Shown here: piece by piece, positions 6,477 through 13,679 of the stretch | Numbering within the stretch: position 1 is the first letter of the stretch | Layout of the letters: the number at the start of each line of letters is the position of its first letter | From: DATAXP01 sp036272935 | Lineage (GTDB): Bacteria; Planctomycetota; Planctomycetia; Pirellulales; PNKZ01 | NCBI GenBank assembly: GCA_036272935.1 | Contig: DATAXP010000160.1 | Span: 1-13,937, forward strand | Length of the DNA stretch: 13,937 nucleotides | Direction: 5' to 3' | Notes under the pieces: model-generated | Seen by the model: only the letters and a program-made list of their open reading frames with translations | What the model was told of the DNA's origin: nothing | The model's database searches: none | Made by a program: the position numbers and the translations under genes

Positions 6477-8171
6477 TTACTCGTCGGCAAACACGCGTGT
6501 GCTTTCTTCCTTGGTGATCGGCGTGCGGATTTCCGCGCTGGTCAGTTGCACGCGTGCGCGCATGTCGCCGGCCGCCTGGCAATGGGCACGGATACGGAAG
6601 ATCGTCTCGGCCTTGGGCGCGAGCGTCGGCAACTCCTGGAACCGCACCTGGCTGCCGAGCAGCTCATACGGCGCCGGGCCTTCGGCGCTCGTGATTCGCA
6701 TCTCCGCCGGCAGCACCGCCACCACGCGCACGTCGGCCGCCGCCTTCGATCCCTGATTAGTCACGCGGATTTCGTACGTCGTTTCGCCGCCGACTTCGAC
6801 CGGATCGGCCAAGTCGGTCACCTGGAAATTCAATGCCGCCATCCCTTCGACGACGATCGACTCGGGTCGCTCGACGCTCAGGCCGCGCTGCGCGGTGCCG
6901 GAAATCCTGAGCGGCTGCGCTCCCGACTCGACCGGCATCACGGTCAGCGACACGGCACCTTGCTCCTTGGCCGGCAGCTCGTCGAGCGACCAGTGTACGG
7001 CGCGCGAAGTCCGATCGAACTGCCCCTGGTTGTTCGCTTCGACGAACTCAAGCCCCGGCGGCAGATACGCTACCAACTCGACCTCCTGCGCCGCGGCGGT
7101 GCCCGGGTTGGCCACCGTCACGGTATAGGTCGCCTGGCGGTCGAGGAACCGTTTGCGCGAACCTTGCAGTGCCACCTCCAGCGCCGGCGCGATCACCGTC
7201 ACCGGCGTCTGCCGGTCGGCCTGCAACGATCCATCGCCGCGGGCCACGAGCAGGTTCATCGCGGCACCAGCCTTGGCGGCGCGCATCGACAGTTCCAACG
7301 TGCGCGATTCCCCCGGAGCCAGGCGGCCCACTTCGTATTCGATCTCGGCGCCTGCCGGATGCTCGAAGTTCGGCGGCACGCGGTTGACGATCACCACGCC
7401 GTTGGCGACGCCCGAGCCGGGGTTCCAGATTTTGACCTGCATCGTGGCCGACTCGCCGATCAGCACTTCCCCCGGCGCGGTCACGTCGACGGCCAACTGC
7501 GGCCGCGTGGCCACGCAGCGCGCCGAGGCGGCCGCCGCGAAATGCACCGTCGCCACGCTTCCCAGCTCACCCTCGGCCAACGGCATTAGGTCGCAGTGCA
7601 GCACCGCTTCGTCGCCGGGCTTCATGGTGCCGATCCGCCATACTAACTCGCCCGAAGGACCGCGATCGGCCCGAGGACGTGTGCCGACAAGCTGCGCGCC
7701 GTGCGGTAACTGATCGGTCACGGTGACTTGTTGGGCCGCGACGGAGCCGGTGTTGCGAACGTGCAGCTCGAACGTGGCCGCCTTGCCCACCTGCACCTCG
7801 GCGGGCGCGATCTTCTCGAGCACGACCGACGGCGTCTGCGGCCCCTCAAGTTCCTTGGCTCCCGGGCGACCGATGCCGGCTTCGCGCCCCGCGATCGGAG
7901 CCGCCGGCGCTGATGGGTTCATCTGTTCGGGCGCGCTGACCAGCGCCGCCGTGTTGCCCGGCGCCTGGAACTGGTTCGGCTCCACGGTGGCGGCGGGTTG
8001 CTGCCCCGCCGGATAACGGCGACGAACCGAGCCGGGTGCGTAACGGCTCGGCGGAGCCCCGGGTCGCGCGATGAACGGGTCGTCGGCAGCAACTTGGGCC
8101 CACGCCGACAACGGCAAAGCAGCCACGACGAGCAGCGCCAGCATGGCATGGCGCGCGGTGCGACGATTCAT
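6477..8171 (-). CDS. Secreted DUF11 (conserved repeat) domain protein
   Basis: Exported protein of 564 residues. The start at 8171 is chosen over an upstream ATG at 8231 because it has GGAG nine bases before it (8181-8184 on the + strand) and begins a clean Sec signal peptide: MNRRTARHAM, a Leu/Ala/Val core, and AWA-Q as the likely cut site near residue 25. A Pro/Ala-rich linker (about 27-110) leads into four Ig-like DUF11-type repeats at about 115-222, 226-325, 327-430 and 440-544. Each has the signature N-x-G-x3-A-x2-V (NTGSVAAQQV, NPGSGVANGV, NPGTAAAQEV, NQGSKAAADV) followed by a P-P/L-P turn. Such repeats occur in cell-envelope and surface proteins; no enzyme motif or membrane anchor is visible at the C-terminus. 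It is probably an envelope structural or adhesion protein, which is an inference. Confidence 0.9.
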   Translation of the reverse strand: MNRRTARHAMLALLVVAALPLSAWAQVAADDPFIARPGAPPSRYAPGSVRRRYPAGQQPAATVEPNQFQAPGNTAALVSAPEQMNPSAPAAPIAGREAGIGRPGAKELEGPQTPSVVLEKIAPAEVQVGKAATFELHVRNTGSVAAQQVTVTDQLPHGAQLVGTRPRADRGPSGELVWRIGTMKPGDEAVLHCDLMPLAEGELGSVATVHFAAAASARCVATRPQLAVDVTAPGEVLIGESATMQVKIWNPGSGVANGVVIVNRVPPNFEHPAGAEIEYEVGRLAPGESRTLELSMRAAKAGAAMNLLVARGDGSLQADRQTPVTVIAPALEVALQGSRKRFLDRQATYTVTVANPGTAAAQEVELVAYLPPGLEFVEANNQGQFDRTSRAVHWSLDELPAKEQGAVSLTVMPVESGAQPLRISGTAQRGLSVERPESIVVEGMAALNFQVTDLADPVEVGGETTYEIRVTNQGSKAAADVRVVAVLPAEMRITSAEGPAPYELLGSQVRFQELPTLAPKAETIFRIRAHCQAAGDMRARVQLTSAEIRTPITKEESTRVFADE

Positions 8172-8247
8172 TCGGCAGGACTCCGCGGAGAAAAGGGCGG
8201 ATGTACCTACCACAACCGCCGGCAGGCGCAAAGATCAGTTGCCAACG

Positions 8248-8265
8248 CGCGTCGCAAGCGACGCG
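8248..8265. terminator. Perfect 8-bp hairpin after the receiver-like gene
   Basis: CGCGTCGC (8248-8255) and GCGACGCG (8258-8265) form a perfect stem with only AA between them. It lies 10 bases beyond the stop of the - strand gene at 8276 and within the 104-base gap before the next - strand gene. It may end transcription of the receiver-like gene, though no T-run follows on the - strand. Confidence 0.35.
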
Positions 8266-8275
8266 GCTAAATTGG

Positions 8276-9133
8276 TTATGATCTGGTCAAAAACCCCGGC
8301 AGCAGCTTCTGGCTCGCCGGGTATTGGCGCTCGAAATAGCGCTGGCGGTAGCACTCCGATAGGTGCACCAGCAGCTCAAACGCCAGCAGATCGGCGCGGC
8401 TCATCACGTGCCGTGCGCTGCGCGAGCCCAACCCACGCACCAGCTCGGCCAGGGCGTGTAGGTGCAACTGCATCGCCTCGGGGGTGGTGATGTTCACGCT
8501 GGCCAGCATCTCGGCCAGGGCGGCCATTTCGTCGACCAGGTTCCCCGAGCCCATGATCACGTAGGTCCGCAGCAGCTCGCGGTAATGGGACACCAGCCGC
8601 TCGGGAAAGGTCTCGACCTGCAGCGTTCGATCGCTCGCGCATCGCGAGATCAACTCCTCGACCATCGCTCGCTGCTCGCCCAGCAGTCGGGCTGCCTCGT
8701 CATTCTCCAGCCGGAGCCGATGCTGGTCGGCCTGGGCCAACCGGCGGTTCTCGCGCTGCAAGCGGCTTCGCTCGACGGCTCGGGCGACGATCCAGATCAG
8801 CGACCGCGTGGTGCAAGTATCGACGCACACAAACGCATCGCCGCCGACTTCGTAGCACAGCGGGGCCAGCTCCTGCTCGCTCTGATGCCCCAACACGATG
8901 TACGGCTCTTCCGAGCCGCCGGCGCGCAGACCGTCGAGCAATTCCAGGGCGTCCAGCTCGCCCGGCTCGTGGCTGATCAGCACGGCGTCGAACACCTCGT
9001 CGCGCAGCCGAGACATGCCGGCACGCACCCCCACCGCCTCTTCCAACAGCACGTCGACCGCGCTATCGGTGGCAAACGCCTCGGCCAGCCAGCCGCCGGT
9101 GCGGTGATACGTGGTGATGTACAGCACGCGCAT
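8276..9133 (-). CDS. Degenerate receiver-domain protein with helical C-terminal region
   Basis: Protein of 285 residues with no family I can name. Residues 1-120 resemble a response-regulator receiver by pattern: strand RVLYITTY at the start, DAVLISHEPGE (49-59) where the phosphoacceptor aspartate should be, YIVLGHQSE, then DAFVCVD where the conserved lysine should be. S54 or H55 replaces the aspartate, the N-terminal acidic pair is replaced by threonines, and the lysine is missing. It would therefore be a pseudo-receiver not controlled by phosphorylation. A charged coiled coil (about 118-165) and a helical region rich in Leu/Ala/Glu follow, with no DNA-binding or kinase motif seen. The frame extends to an ATG at 9262, but that lies at the -35 box of the promoter at 9234-9262. 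The ATG at 9133 is therefore preferred, despite lacking an obvious ribosome binding site. Confidence 0.8.
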   Translation of the reverse strand: MRVLYITTYHRTGGWLAEAFATDSAVDVLLEEAVGVRAGMSRLRDEVFDAVLISHEPGELDALELLDGLRAGGSEEPYIVLGHQSEQELAPLCYEVGGDAFVCVDTCTTRSLIWIVARAVERSRLQRENRRLAQADQHRLRLENDEAARLLGEQRAMVEELISRCASDRTLQVETFPERLVSHYRELLRTYVIMGSGNLVDEMAALAEMLASVNITTPEAMQLHLHALAELVRGLGSRSARHVMSRADLLAFELLVHLSECYRQRYFERQYPASQKLLPGFLTRS

Positions 9134-9233
9134 CCGCGGCGGCAGACTGCCGTAACGGACACTCGGCTTCGGCGACGACTCGCGGAGACTCGATTCCACA
9201 GTGGGTGCTCGCGGCAAGAATCTTGGGGGCGGC

Positions 9234-9262
9234 ACTGTAGCGAGGCCTTTGAAAACGGTCAA
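9234..9262 (-). promoter_or_regulatory. Sigma-70-like promoter of the receiver-like gene
   Basis: On the - strand, TTGACC (9257-9262), a 17-base spacer, and TACAGT (9234-9239). The transcript would start near 9227, giving a leader of about 94 bases to the ATG at 9133. It is one of the best promoter matches in the window and rules against the upstream ATG at 9262. Confidence 0.6.
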
Positions 9263-9305
9263 TCCGTTCCTAGGCGGGGCGATTCAACGCGACACTTCGC
9301 CACAC

Positions 9306-9334
9306 TTGCGCCGCACCGTGCCTCGGCATAGAAT
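9306..9334 (+). promoter_or_regulatory. Sigma-70-like promoter of larC
   Basis: TTGCGC (9306-9311), a 17-base spacer, and TAGAAT (9329-9334). The predicted start of transcription (about 9341) is only one or two bases before the ATG at 9343, so the mRNA would be leaderless or nearly so. No Shine-Dalgarno precedes the ATG, which agrees. Confidence 0.5.
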
Positions 9335-9342
9335 CCACGGCT

Positions 9343-10515
9343 ATGAAAATCGCATATCTCGATTGTCCCAGCGGAATCAGCGGCGATATGACGTTGGCGG
9401 CGCTCATCGATGCCGGGGTGCCGCTCGAGCCGCTGAATGCGGGGATCGCCTCGCTGGGCCTGAAGGCAACGCTGGTCGCCACCGAAGTCAAGCGGCACGG
9501 CTTCCGTGCCACGCACATCACCGTCGAGCACGAGCCCGAACATGCCCACCGCCATCTGCACCACATCACCGACATGATCGATGCCGCCAGCGCCATCACG
9601 CCGCGGCAGAAGGACCTGGCCAAGCGTATCTTCACGCGCCTGGGCGAAGCCGAAGCGAAGGTGCATGGCACGACGATTCGGAAGGTCCACTTCCACGAGG
9701 TCGGCGCGGTCGATTCGATTGCCGACATTGTCGGCTCGGCGATCGGCTGGGACCTGCTGGGGGCCGAGCGGGTCGTTGCCTCACCAATCCCGACCGGACA
9801 CGGTTTCGTCGAGATCGCGCATGGCCGGTGTAGCATCCCGGCCCCCGCGACCGCCGAGCTATTGGCGGGCGTCCCATTGGCCGAATCAAGTGTCGCCGCC
9901 GAGCTGACGACCCCGACCGGGGCAGCGATTGCGACGACCGTGGCCAGGGCGTTCGGCGCGATGCCAGCGATGACGATCGCGCGCATCGGCTACGGCGCCG
10001 GCACACGCGAGCTGACCGAGCAGGCGAACGTGCTGCGCCTTTTCGTCGGCGAAGCGACCGCGGCCGCGCTGAACAGCGATACCGTGTGGGCCATCGAAAC
10101 GAATCTGGACGACGTCAGCGGCGAGGTGGTGGGCCACTGCATCGCGCAGCTTTGGGAAGCCGGCGCGCTTGACGTCTACACCACGGCGATCCAGATGAAG
10201 AAGAACCGCCCCGGCACGCAGCTTACCGTGCTCTGCGCCGCCGAACGGGTCGCGGCCTTGGAGCAGATCGTGTTCGGCGAAACCGGCACGCTCGGCGTGC
10301 GGCATTGGTCGCTCGGCCGGCAGACGATCCCGCGCCAGCCCCACACGGTCGAGACACCGTGGGGGCCGATCGAAGGCAAACAGTTCACGCTCCCCGGCCA
10401 GCCGCCGGCATTCTCGCCCGAGTACGAAGCGTGCCGCCGCGTCGCACTGGATCACGGCGTGCCGCTGCGCGCCGTGTTCGACGCCGCGCAGCGGGCATTT
10501 GAGCGCCGCACCTAA
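9343..10515 (+). CDS. larC: Nickel-pincer cofactor biosynthesis protein LarC (DUF111)
   Basis: LarC is the CTP-dependent cyclometallase that inserts nickel into the pyridinium-derived pincer cofactor of lactate racemase and related enzymes. The 390-residue protein is close to usual full length and in a single frame, unlike the split larC1/larC2 arrangement known in Lactobacillus plantarum. Family motifs in order are YLDCPSGISGDM (5-16), a histidine-rich stretch (62-75), VHFHEVGAVDSIADIVG (115-131), GHGFVEIAHG with SIPAPATAELL (152-174), ELTTPTGAAI (187-196) and IETNLDDVSGEVVGH (251-265). The start is fixed by the conserved N-terminus. No larA, larB or larE homologue is in the window, so partners must be elsewhere. 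The gene stops 10 bases before the convergent lipoprotein gene. Confidence 0.93.
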   Translation: MKIAYLDCPSGISGDMTLAALIDAGVPLEPLNAGIASLGLKATLVATEVKRHGFRATHITVEHEPEHAHRHLHHITDMIDAASAITPRQKDLAKRIFTRLGEAEAKVHGTTIRKVHFHEVGAVDSIADIVGSAIGWDLLGAERVVASPIPTGHGFVEIAHGRCSIPAPATAELLAGVPLAESSVAAELTTPTGAAIATTVARAFGAMPAMTIARIGYGAGTRELTEQANVLRLFVGEATAAALNSDTVWAIETNLDDVSGEVVGHCIAQLWEAGALDVYTTAIQMKKNRPGTQLTVLCAAERVAALEQIVFGETGTLGVRHWSLGRQTIPRQPHTVETPWGPIEGKQFTLPGQPPAFSPEYEACRRVALDHGVPLRAVFDAAQRAFERRT

Positions 10516-10525
10516 CTTTCGTTTC

Positions 10526-10939
10526 TCAGTCCCCCGAATCTTTGTTCTCGTCCTTCGGCGGCACCTTGTCGGCCTCGTCCTTGACTGCCTCGTCCTTGAC
10601 TGCCTCGTCCTTGGCGGCTTCCTTCTTTGCCTTCTTGGCGGCACCCTTGGCTTCCTTGGTCGCTTCGTTCACGTCGGCTTTGGCCTTCTTGATGTCGGCC
10701 TCGGTCTTGGCGGCGGCCTTCTTCAGGTCGTCGACCTCGTTATCCGTGGCCACGCCACCTTTGTCGGCGATCGCCCGCATCTTGTCGCCGACCATCTTGG
10801 CGTCGTCGCTGACCATGTTCGCGTCGGCGTTCACTTTGTCGGCGGTCGCTTTCATCTCGGCCGGCGTCTTGGGCTTCTCGCATCCGACCAATCCGGCGAT
10901 CAATCCTGCGGTGACCAACAGGGCAAGTGTGTTCTTCAT
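10526..10939 (-). CDS. Small lysine/alanine-rich lipoprotein of unknown function
   Basis: Protein of 137 residues with a lipoprotein signal: MKNT, a Leu/Ala/Val/Ile core, and lipobox LVGC with C20 as the lipidated cysteine. The start at 10939 is chosen because GAGGA lies five bases upstream (10945-10949, + strand) and it gives a normal signal peptide; the frame opens further back at 10993. The mature part is almost all charged residues plus alanine, with no aromatic residue, and is predicted to form one long helix or coiled coil (about 23-112). The segment DEAVKDEAVKDEA is encoded by a 15-base tandem repeat. The pattern recalls Lpp-like or LEA-like helical envelope proteins, but no family is certain. 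A coding origin is supported by the lipobox, the ribosome binding site and the biased codons. Confidence 0.8.
   Translation of the reverse strand: MKNTLALLVTAGLIAGLVGCEKPKTPAEMKATADKVNADANMVSDDAKMVGDKMRAIADKGGVATDNEVDDLKKAAAKTEADIKKAKADVNEATKEAKGAAKKAKKEAAKDEAVKDEAVKDEADKVPPKDENKDSGD
10572..10613. repeat. 15-bp tandem repeat inside the lipoprotein gene
   Basis: The unit GCCTCGTCCTTGACT occurs at 10572-10586 and 10587-10601, followed by a partial third copy to 10613. On the coding strand it encodes repeated DEAVK. It keeps the frame, so copy number changes would lengthen or shorten the protein tail by five residues. Confidence 0.8.
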
Positions 10940-11063
10940 GGCATTCCTCGGCGTGTGGAATCGAATCGATAACGGTAGCGTAAAGCGATGCAATGCTCCT
11001 TGGATAAGAGCAGGTTACCAAGCTGTTTATTCCCGCGAAACCTGCGCAAATGGCTGCGGCCCG

Positions 11064-11092
11064 TTGCGTCGATGGTGAACACCCGTTAGGCT
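11064..11092 (+). promoter_or_regulatory. Weak candidate promoter of the M16 peptidase operon
   Basis: TTGCGT (11064-11069), a 17-base spacer, and TAGGCT (11087-11092). The spacing is good but the -10 box is poor. It lies in the 207-base gap between the divergent lipoprotein and M16 genes. Confidence 0.2.
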
Positions 11093-11146
11093 CTACGCTT
11101 CCGATTTCCAGGGGGCGTCGAGCGGCAACCACGAACCGGCCCCGGC

Positions 11147-12418
11147 GTGGAAACGGCGTTGGCGGATGGGCCAGTGAAGCAAACCATTTTCTCTCATACG
11201 CTCCCGAACGGCCTGGTCCTGCTGGCCGAGCCGATCGCCGGGGTCGAGTCGGCCGCCTTCTCGTTGCGGGTCCCTGCCGGGTGTGCCTACGAACCGGCCG
11301 ATCGCGGGGGACTGGCCGGCCTGACGTGCGAATTAACCCTGCGCGGCTGCGGCACCCGTAGTAGCCGCGAGTTCGTCAACGATCTCGACAATCTCGGCGT
11401 CGAGCGCGGCGAAGGCGTGAGCGATGCCCATACCAGCTTCAGCGGAGCGATGCTCAGCCGCAACCTGCTGCCGGCACTGTCGATCTACGTCGACCTGGTC
11501 CGCCGGCCGCATCTGCCCGACGAAGAACTCGATCCCAGCCGGGCCGTGGCGATGCAAGAGCTGAGCGCCGTCGAGGACGAACCGGCCCAGAAGGTGATGC
11601 TCGAACTGCGCCGCCGCCAGTATCCCGATCCGTGGGGGCGCCCCAGCCAAGGCGATGCCGCGGGGCTTGAATCGGCGACGATCGACGACGTGGCTTCGTT
11701 TTTCGACACCTGCTATCGACCCAACGGCGCGATCCTCGGCGTTGCCGGCAGCTTCGATTGGCCGCGGCTCAAGGATCATGTCGGCCGGTTGTTCGGCGAT
11801 TGGGAGCCGGTCGACGTGCCCGATCCCGTGGAGCGTTCGCTCGGGGAGCGCCGCGTCCACCTGCACCACGAATCGAATCAGACGCAGATCGGCATCGCCT
11901 ACGACAGCATCCCGTATCGCGATCCCGATTACTTTCAGGCTTGGGGGGCGGTCGGCGTGCTCAGTGGCGGCATGAGCTCGCGACTGTTCACCGAAGTGCG
12001 CGAGAAGCGCGGCCTGTGCTACAGCGTCTACGCCACGCATAGCTCGCTGCGCGATCGCGGCAGCGTGATGTGTTACGCCGGCACCAGTGCCGAGCGCGCC
12101 CAGGAGACGCTCGACGTCACGATCGGCGAACTGCGCCGCCTGGCCCGTGGCATCGAGGCGGGCGAGCTCGACCGCCTGAAGGCGCGGATCAAAAGCTCGC
12201 TCATCATGCAGGGAGAATCGTCCGGCGCCCGGGCCTCGGCCATCAGCCGCGACTGGTACTACCTGGGCCGCAGCCGCACGCTCGACGAGGTGGGGGCCTT
12301 GATCGACGCCGTCACCCGCGACAGCATCAACGGCTTCCTGGCCGACCATCCACCGGGCGATTTCACGATCGTCACGCTCGGCTCGCAACCGCTGGAGGTG
12401 CCCGTTGCAGTTCCGTGA
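11147..12418 (+). CDS. M16 family peptidase-like subunit lacking the zinc site
   Basis: Insulinase/MPP-like protein of 423 residues from a GTG at 11147, with a second in-frame GTG at 11174 also possible; neither has a strong ribosome binding site. The N-terminal M16 domain begins FSHTLPNGLVLLAEP (15-29). Where active members have HxxEH, this protein reads LAGLTCEL (56-63), with G58, C61 and E62 in the ligand positions, so it cannot bind the catalytic zinc in the usual way. The second domain keeps the substrate-binding signature SSRLFTEVREKRGLCYSVYA with R288 and Y292. It should therefore act as the partner of the zinc-bearing subunit that follows and overlaps it by 14 bases. Probably cytoplasmic, since no signal peptide is seen; the substrate is unknown. 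Confidence 0.92.
   Translation: METALADGPVKQTIFSHTLPNGLVLLAEPIAGVESAAFSLRVPAGCAYEPADRGGLAGLTCELTLRGCGTRSSREFVNDLDNLGVERGEGVSDAHTSFSGAMLSRNLLPALSIYVDLVRRPHLPDEELDPSRAVAMQELSAVEDEPAQKVMLELRRRQYPDPWGRPSQGDAAGLESATIDDVASFFDTCYRPNGAILGVAGSFDWPRLKDHVGRLFGDWEPVDVPDPVERSLGERRVHLHHESNQTQIGIAYDSIPYRDPDYFQAWGAVGVLSGGMSSRLFTEVREKRGLCYSVYATHSSLRDRGSVMCYAGTSAERAQETLDVTIGELRRLARGIEAGELDRLKARIKSSLIMQGESSGARASAISRDWYYLGRSRTLDEVGALIDAVTRDSINGFLADHPPGDFTIVTLGSQPLEVPVAVP
12394..12398 (+). promoter_or_regulatory. Ribosome binding site that fixes the TTG start at 12405
   Basis: GGAGG at 12394-12398, six bases before TTG at 12405. It lies inside the end of the upstream M16 gene, which stops at 12418, so the two genes are probably translationally coupled. 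Confidence 0.7.
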
Positions 12419-13643
12419 GCACACGCTGGCCAACGGCCTTGAGATCGTCGCCGAGTGCAACGATGACGCGCGGTCGACCGCCCTGGGCTTCTTTGTGCAG
12501 ACCGGTGCCCGCGACGAAACCAGCGACGTGGCCGGGGTGAGCCACTTTCTGGAGCACATGGTGTTCAAGGGCACGCCATCGCGCAGCGCCGACGACGTGA
12601 ACCGGCACTTCGACGAGATGGGTGCCCACTACAACGCCTTCACCAGCGAAGAATCGACGGTGTACTACGCCGCCGTGCTCCCCGAGTATCAAACCTCGGC
12701 CGTCGAGCTGCTCAGCGACATCCTCCGCCCCAGCTTACGCGAAAGCGATTTCGACACCGAAAAGCAGGTGATCCTCGAAGAGATCAAGATGTACGAGGAT
12801 CAGCCGCCGTTCGGGGCCGACGATCGTGTGCGGGCCTTGCACTTCGGCCGGCATCCACTCGGCCACAGCGTGCTGGGAACGCGCGAAACGGTCGGCGGGC
12901 TGCCTGTCGAGAAGATGCGCGAGTACTTCCGCCACCGCTACAGTCCGGCGAACATCGCCCTGGTCGGCGCCGGTAAGATTGATTTCGACGCCTTCATTCG
13001 CGCCGCCGAGCGCTGCTGCGGCGCCTGGGAGCACGCCCCGGCGCGCCGTGCGATCGAGCGCCCCACCGGCCACGCCAGCTTCGAGTGCCTGCAGAAGGAA
13101 TCGGCCACGCAGGAATACGTGATCCAACTGGCCGACGGCCCCTCGGCAACCGACACCGACCGTTTCGCCGCGAAGCTGCTGGCCACCATCCTCGGCGACG
13201 ATTCGGGAAGCCGGTTGTACTGGGAACTGGTCGATCCCGGCCTGGCCGAGAGCGCGTCGCTGGGGCACCACGATTATCACGGCGCGGGCCTGCTCATCAC
13301 CTATCTCAGTTGCGCGCCGGACGAGGCGCAGGCGAACCTGCAGCGCGTGCTTGATTTGTATCGCAAGGCCGAGGCGGCCGGCGTCACCGCCGAGGAACTC
13401 GATCAGGCTAAGAACAAGATCAACTCGCGCGTGGTGCTTTCGAGCGAACGTCCGCGCGGACGCTTGTTCAATGTCGGCGGCAACTGGACGTACCGCCACG
13501 AACACCGCACCGTGGCCGACGACCTGGCAGCCATCGACGCCGTCACACTGGCCGACATCCGCGCGGTGCTCGCCAAGTATCCGCTCTCCACGAGCACGAC
13601 CATCGCCGTCGGCCCGCTAGCAGCCATCGCGCCGCCCGCATAA
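12405..13643 (+). CDS. M16 family zinc metallopeptidase, catalytic subunit
   Basis: Protein of 412 residues starting at a TTG, supported by GGAGG six bases upstream and by the family N-terminus FREHTLANGLEIVAE. The inverted zinc motif HxxEH is intact as HFLEH (H47, E50, H51), and the downstream glutamate ligand lies in VILEEIKMYED (E125 or E126). NAFTSEESTVYYA (77-89) is also typical. In the C-terminal domain the usual R...Y signature after SRLYWEL is lost: the sequence runs VDPGLAESA (276-284), with E282 where tyrosine normally sits. The preceding gene has that signature but no zinc site, so the two products should form one heterodimeric peptidase. Probably cytoplasmic, for peptide or small-protein degradation; substrate not known. 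It is the last gene of the operon and a hairpin follows it directly. Confidence 0.95.
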   Translation: MQFREHTLANGLEIVAECNDDARSTALGFFVQTGARDETSDVAGVSHFLEHMVFKGTPSRSADDVNRHFDEMGAHYNAFTSEESTVYYAAVLPEYQTSAVELLSDILRPSLRESDFDTEKQVILEEIKMYEDQPPFGADDRVRALHFGRHPLGHSVLGTRETVGGLPVEKMREYFRHRYSPANIALVGAGKIDFDAFIRAAERCCGAWEHAPARRAIERPTGHASFECLQKESATQEYVIQLADGPSATDTDRFAAKLLATILGDDSGSRLYWELVDPGLAESASLGHHDYHGAGLLITYLSCAPDEAQANLQRVLDLYRKAEAAGVTAEELDQAKNKINSRVVLSSERPRGRLFNVGGNWTYRHEHRTVADDLAAIDAVTLADIRAVLAKYPLSTSTTIAVGPLAAIAPPA

Positions 13644-13646
13644 GAA

Positions 13647-13679
13647 GTTTAGCCCCCGGCGAGCCGCCGGGAGCCAAAC
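13647..13679 (+). terminator. Strong hairpin after the M16 operon (also a likely dispersed repeat)
   Basis: CCCGGCG (13655-13661) and CGCCGGG (13665-13671) form a perfect 7-bp stem with loop AGC. Outer pairing of GTTT (13647-13650) with AAAC (13676-13679) and GC (13652-13653) with GC (13673-13674) extends it imperfectly. It starts three bases after the M16 stop, so it probably ends the operon transcript. I recall near-identical hairpins in planctomycete intergenic DNA, but could not search. The remaining bases to 13937 hold only short frames with unconvincing composition. Confidence 0.55.

Noticed and set aside
6459..7589. Open frame of 376 codons on the + strand opposite the DUF11 gene
   Set aside because: Arg/His-rich composition typical of antisense frames in GC-rich DNA; the - strand gene has a signal peptide, repeats and a ribosome binding site.
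8462..9331. Open frame of 289 codons on the + strand opposite the receiver-like gene
   Set aside because: Gln/Arg/His-rich shadow frame running over the divergent promoters; no recognisable domain.
9886..10644. Open frame of 252 codons on the - strand over larC
   Set aside because: Arg-rich shadow that crosses the larC stop and the lipoprotein gene in another frame.
10999..11022. Inverted repeat CTTGG/CCAAG with a bulge upstream of the lipoprotein gene
   Set aside because: The core is only five base pairs and it coincides with no clear promoter box, so an operator could not be supported.
11333..11345. M16 zinc-site loss as a possible frameshift or sequencing error
   Set aside because: The reading frame is continuous and the family pattern is kept on both sides of the changed residues, so substitution, not frameshift, explains the missing HxxEH.
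11333..12574. Open frame of 413 codons on the - strand opposite the first M16 gene
   Set aside because: Shadow of a GC-rich gene; the + strand protein has clear M16 family motifs.
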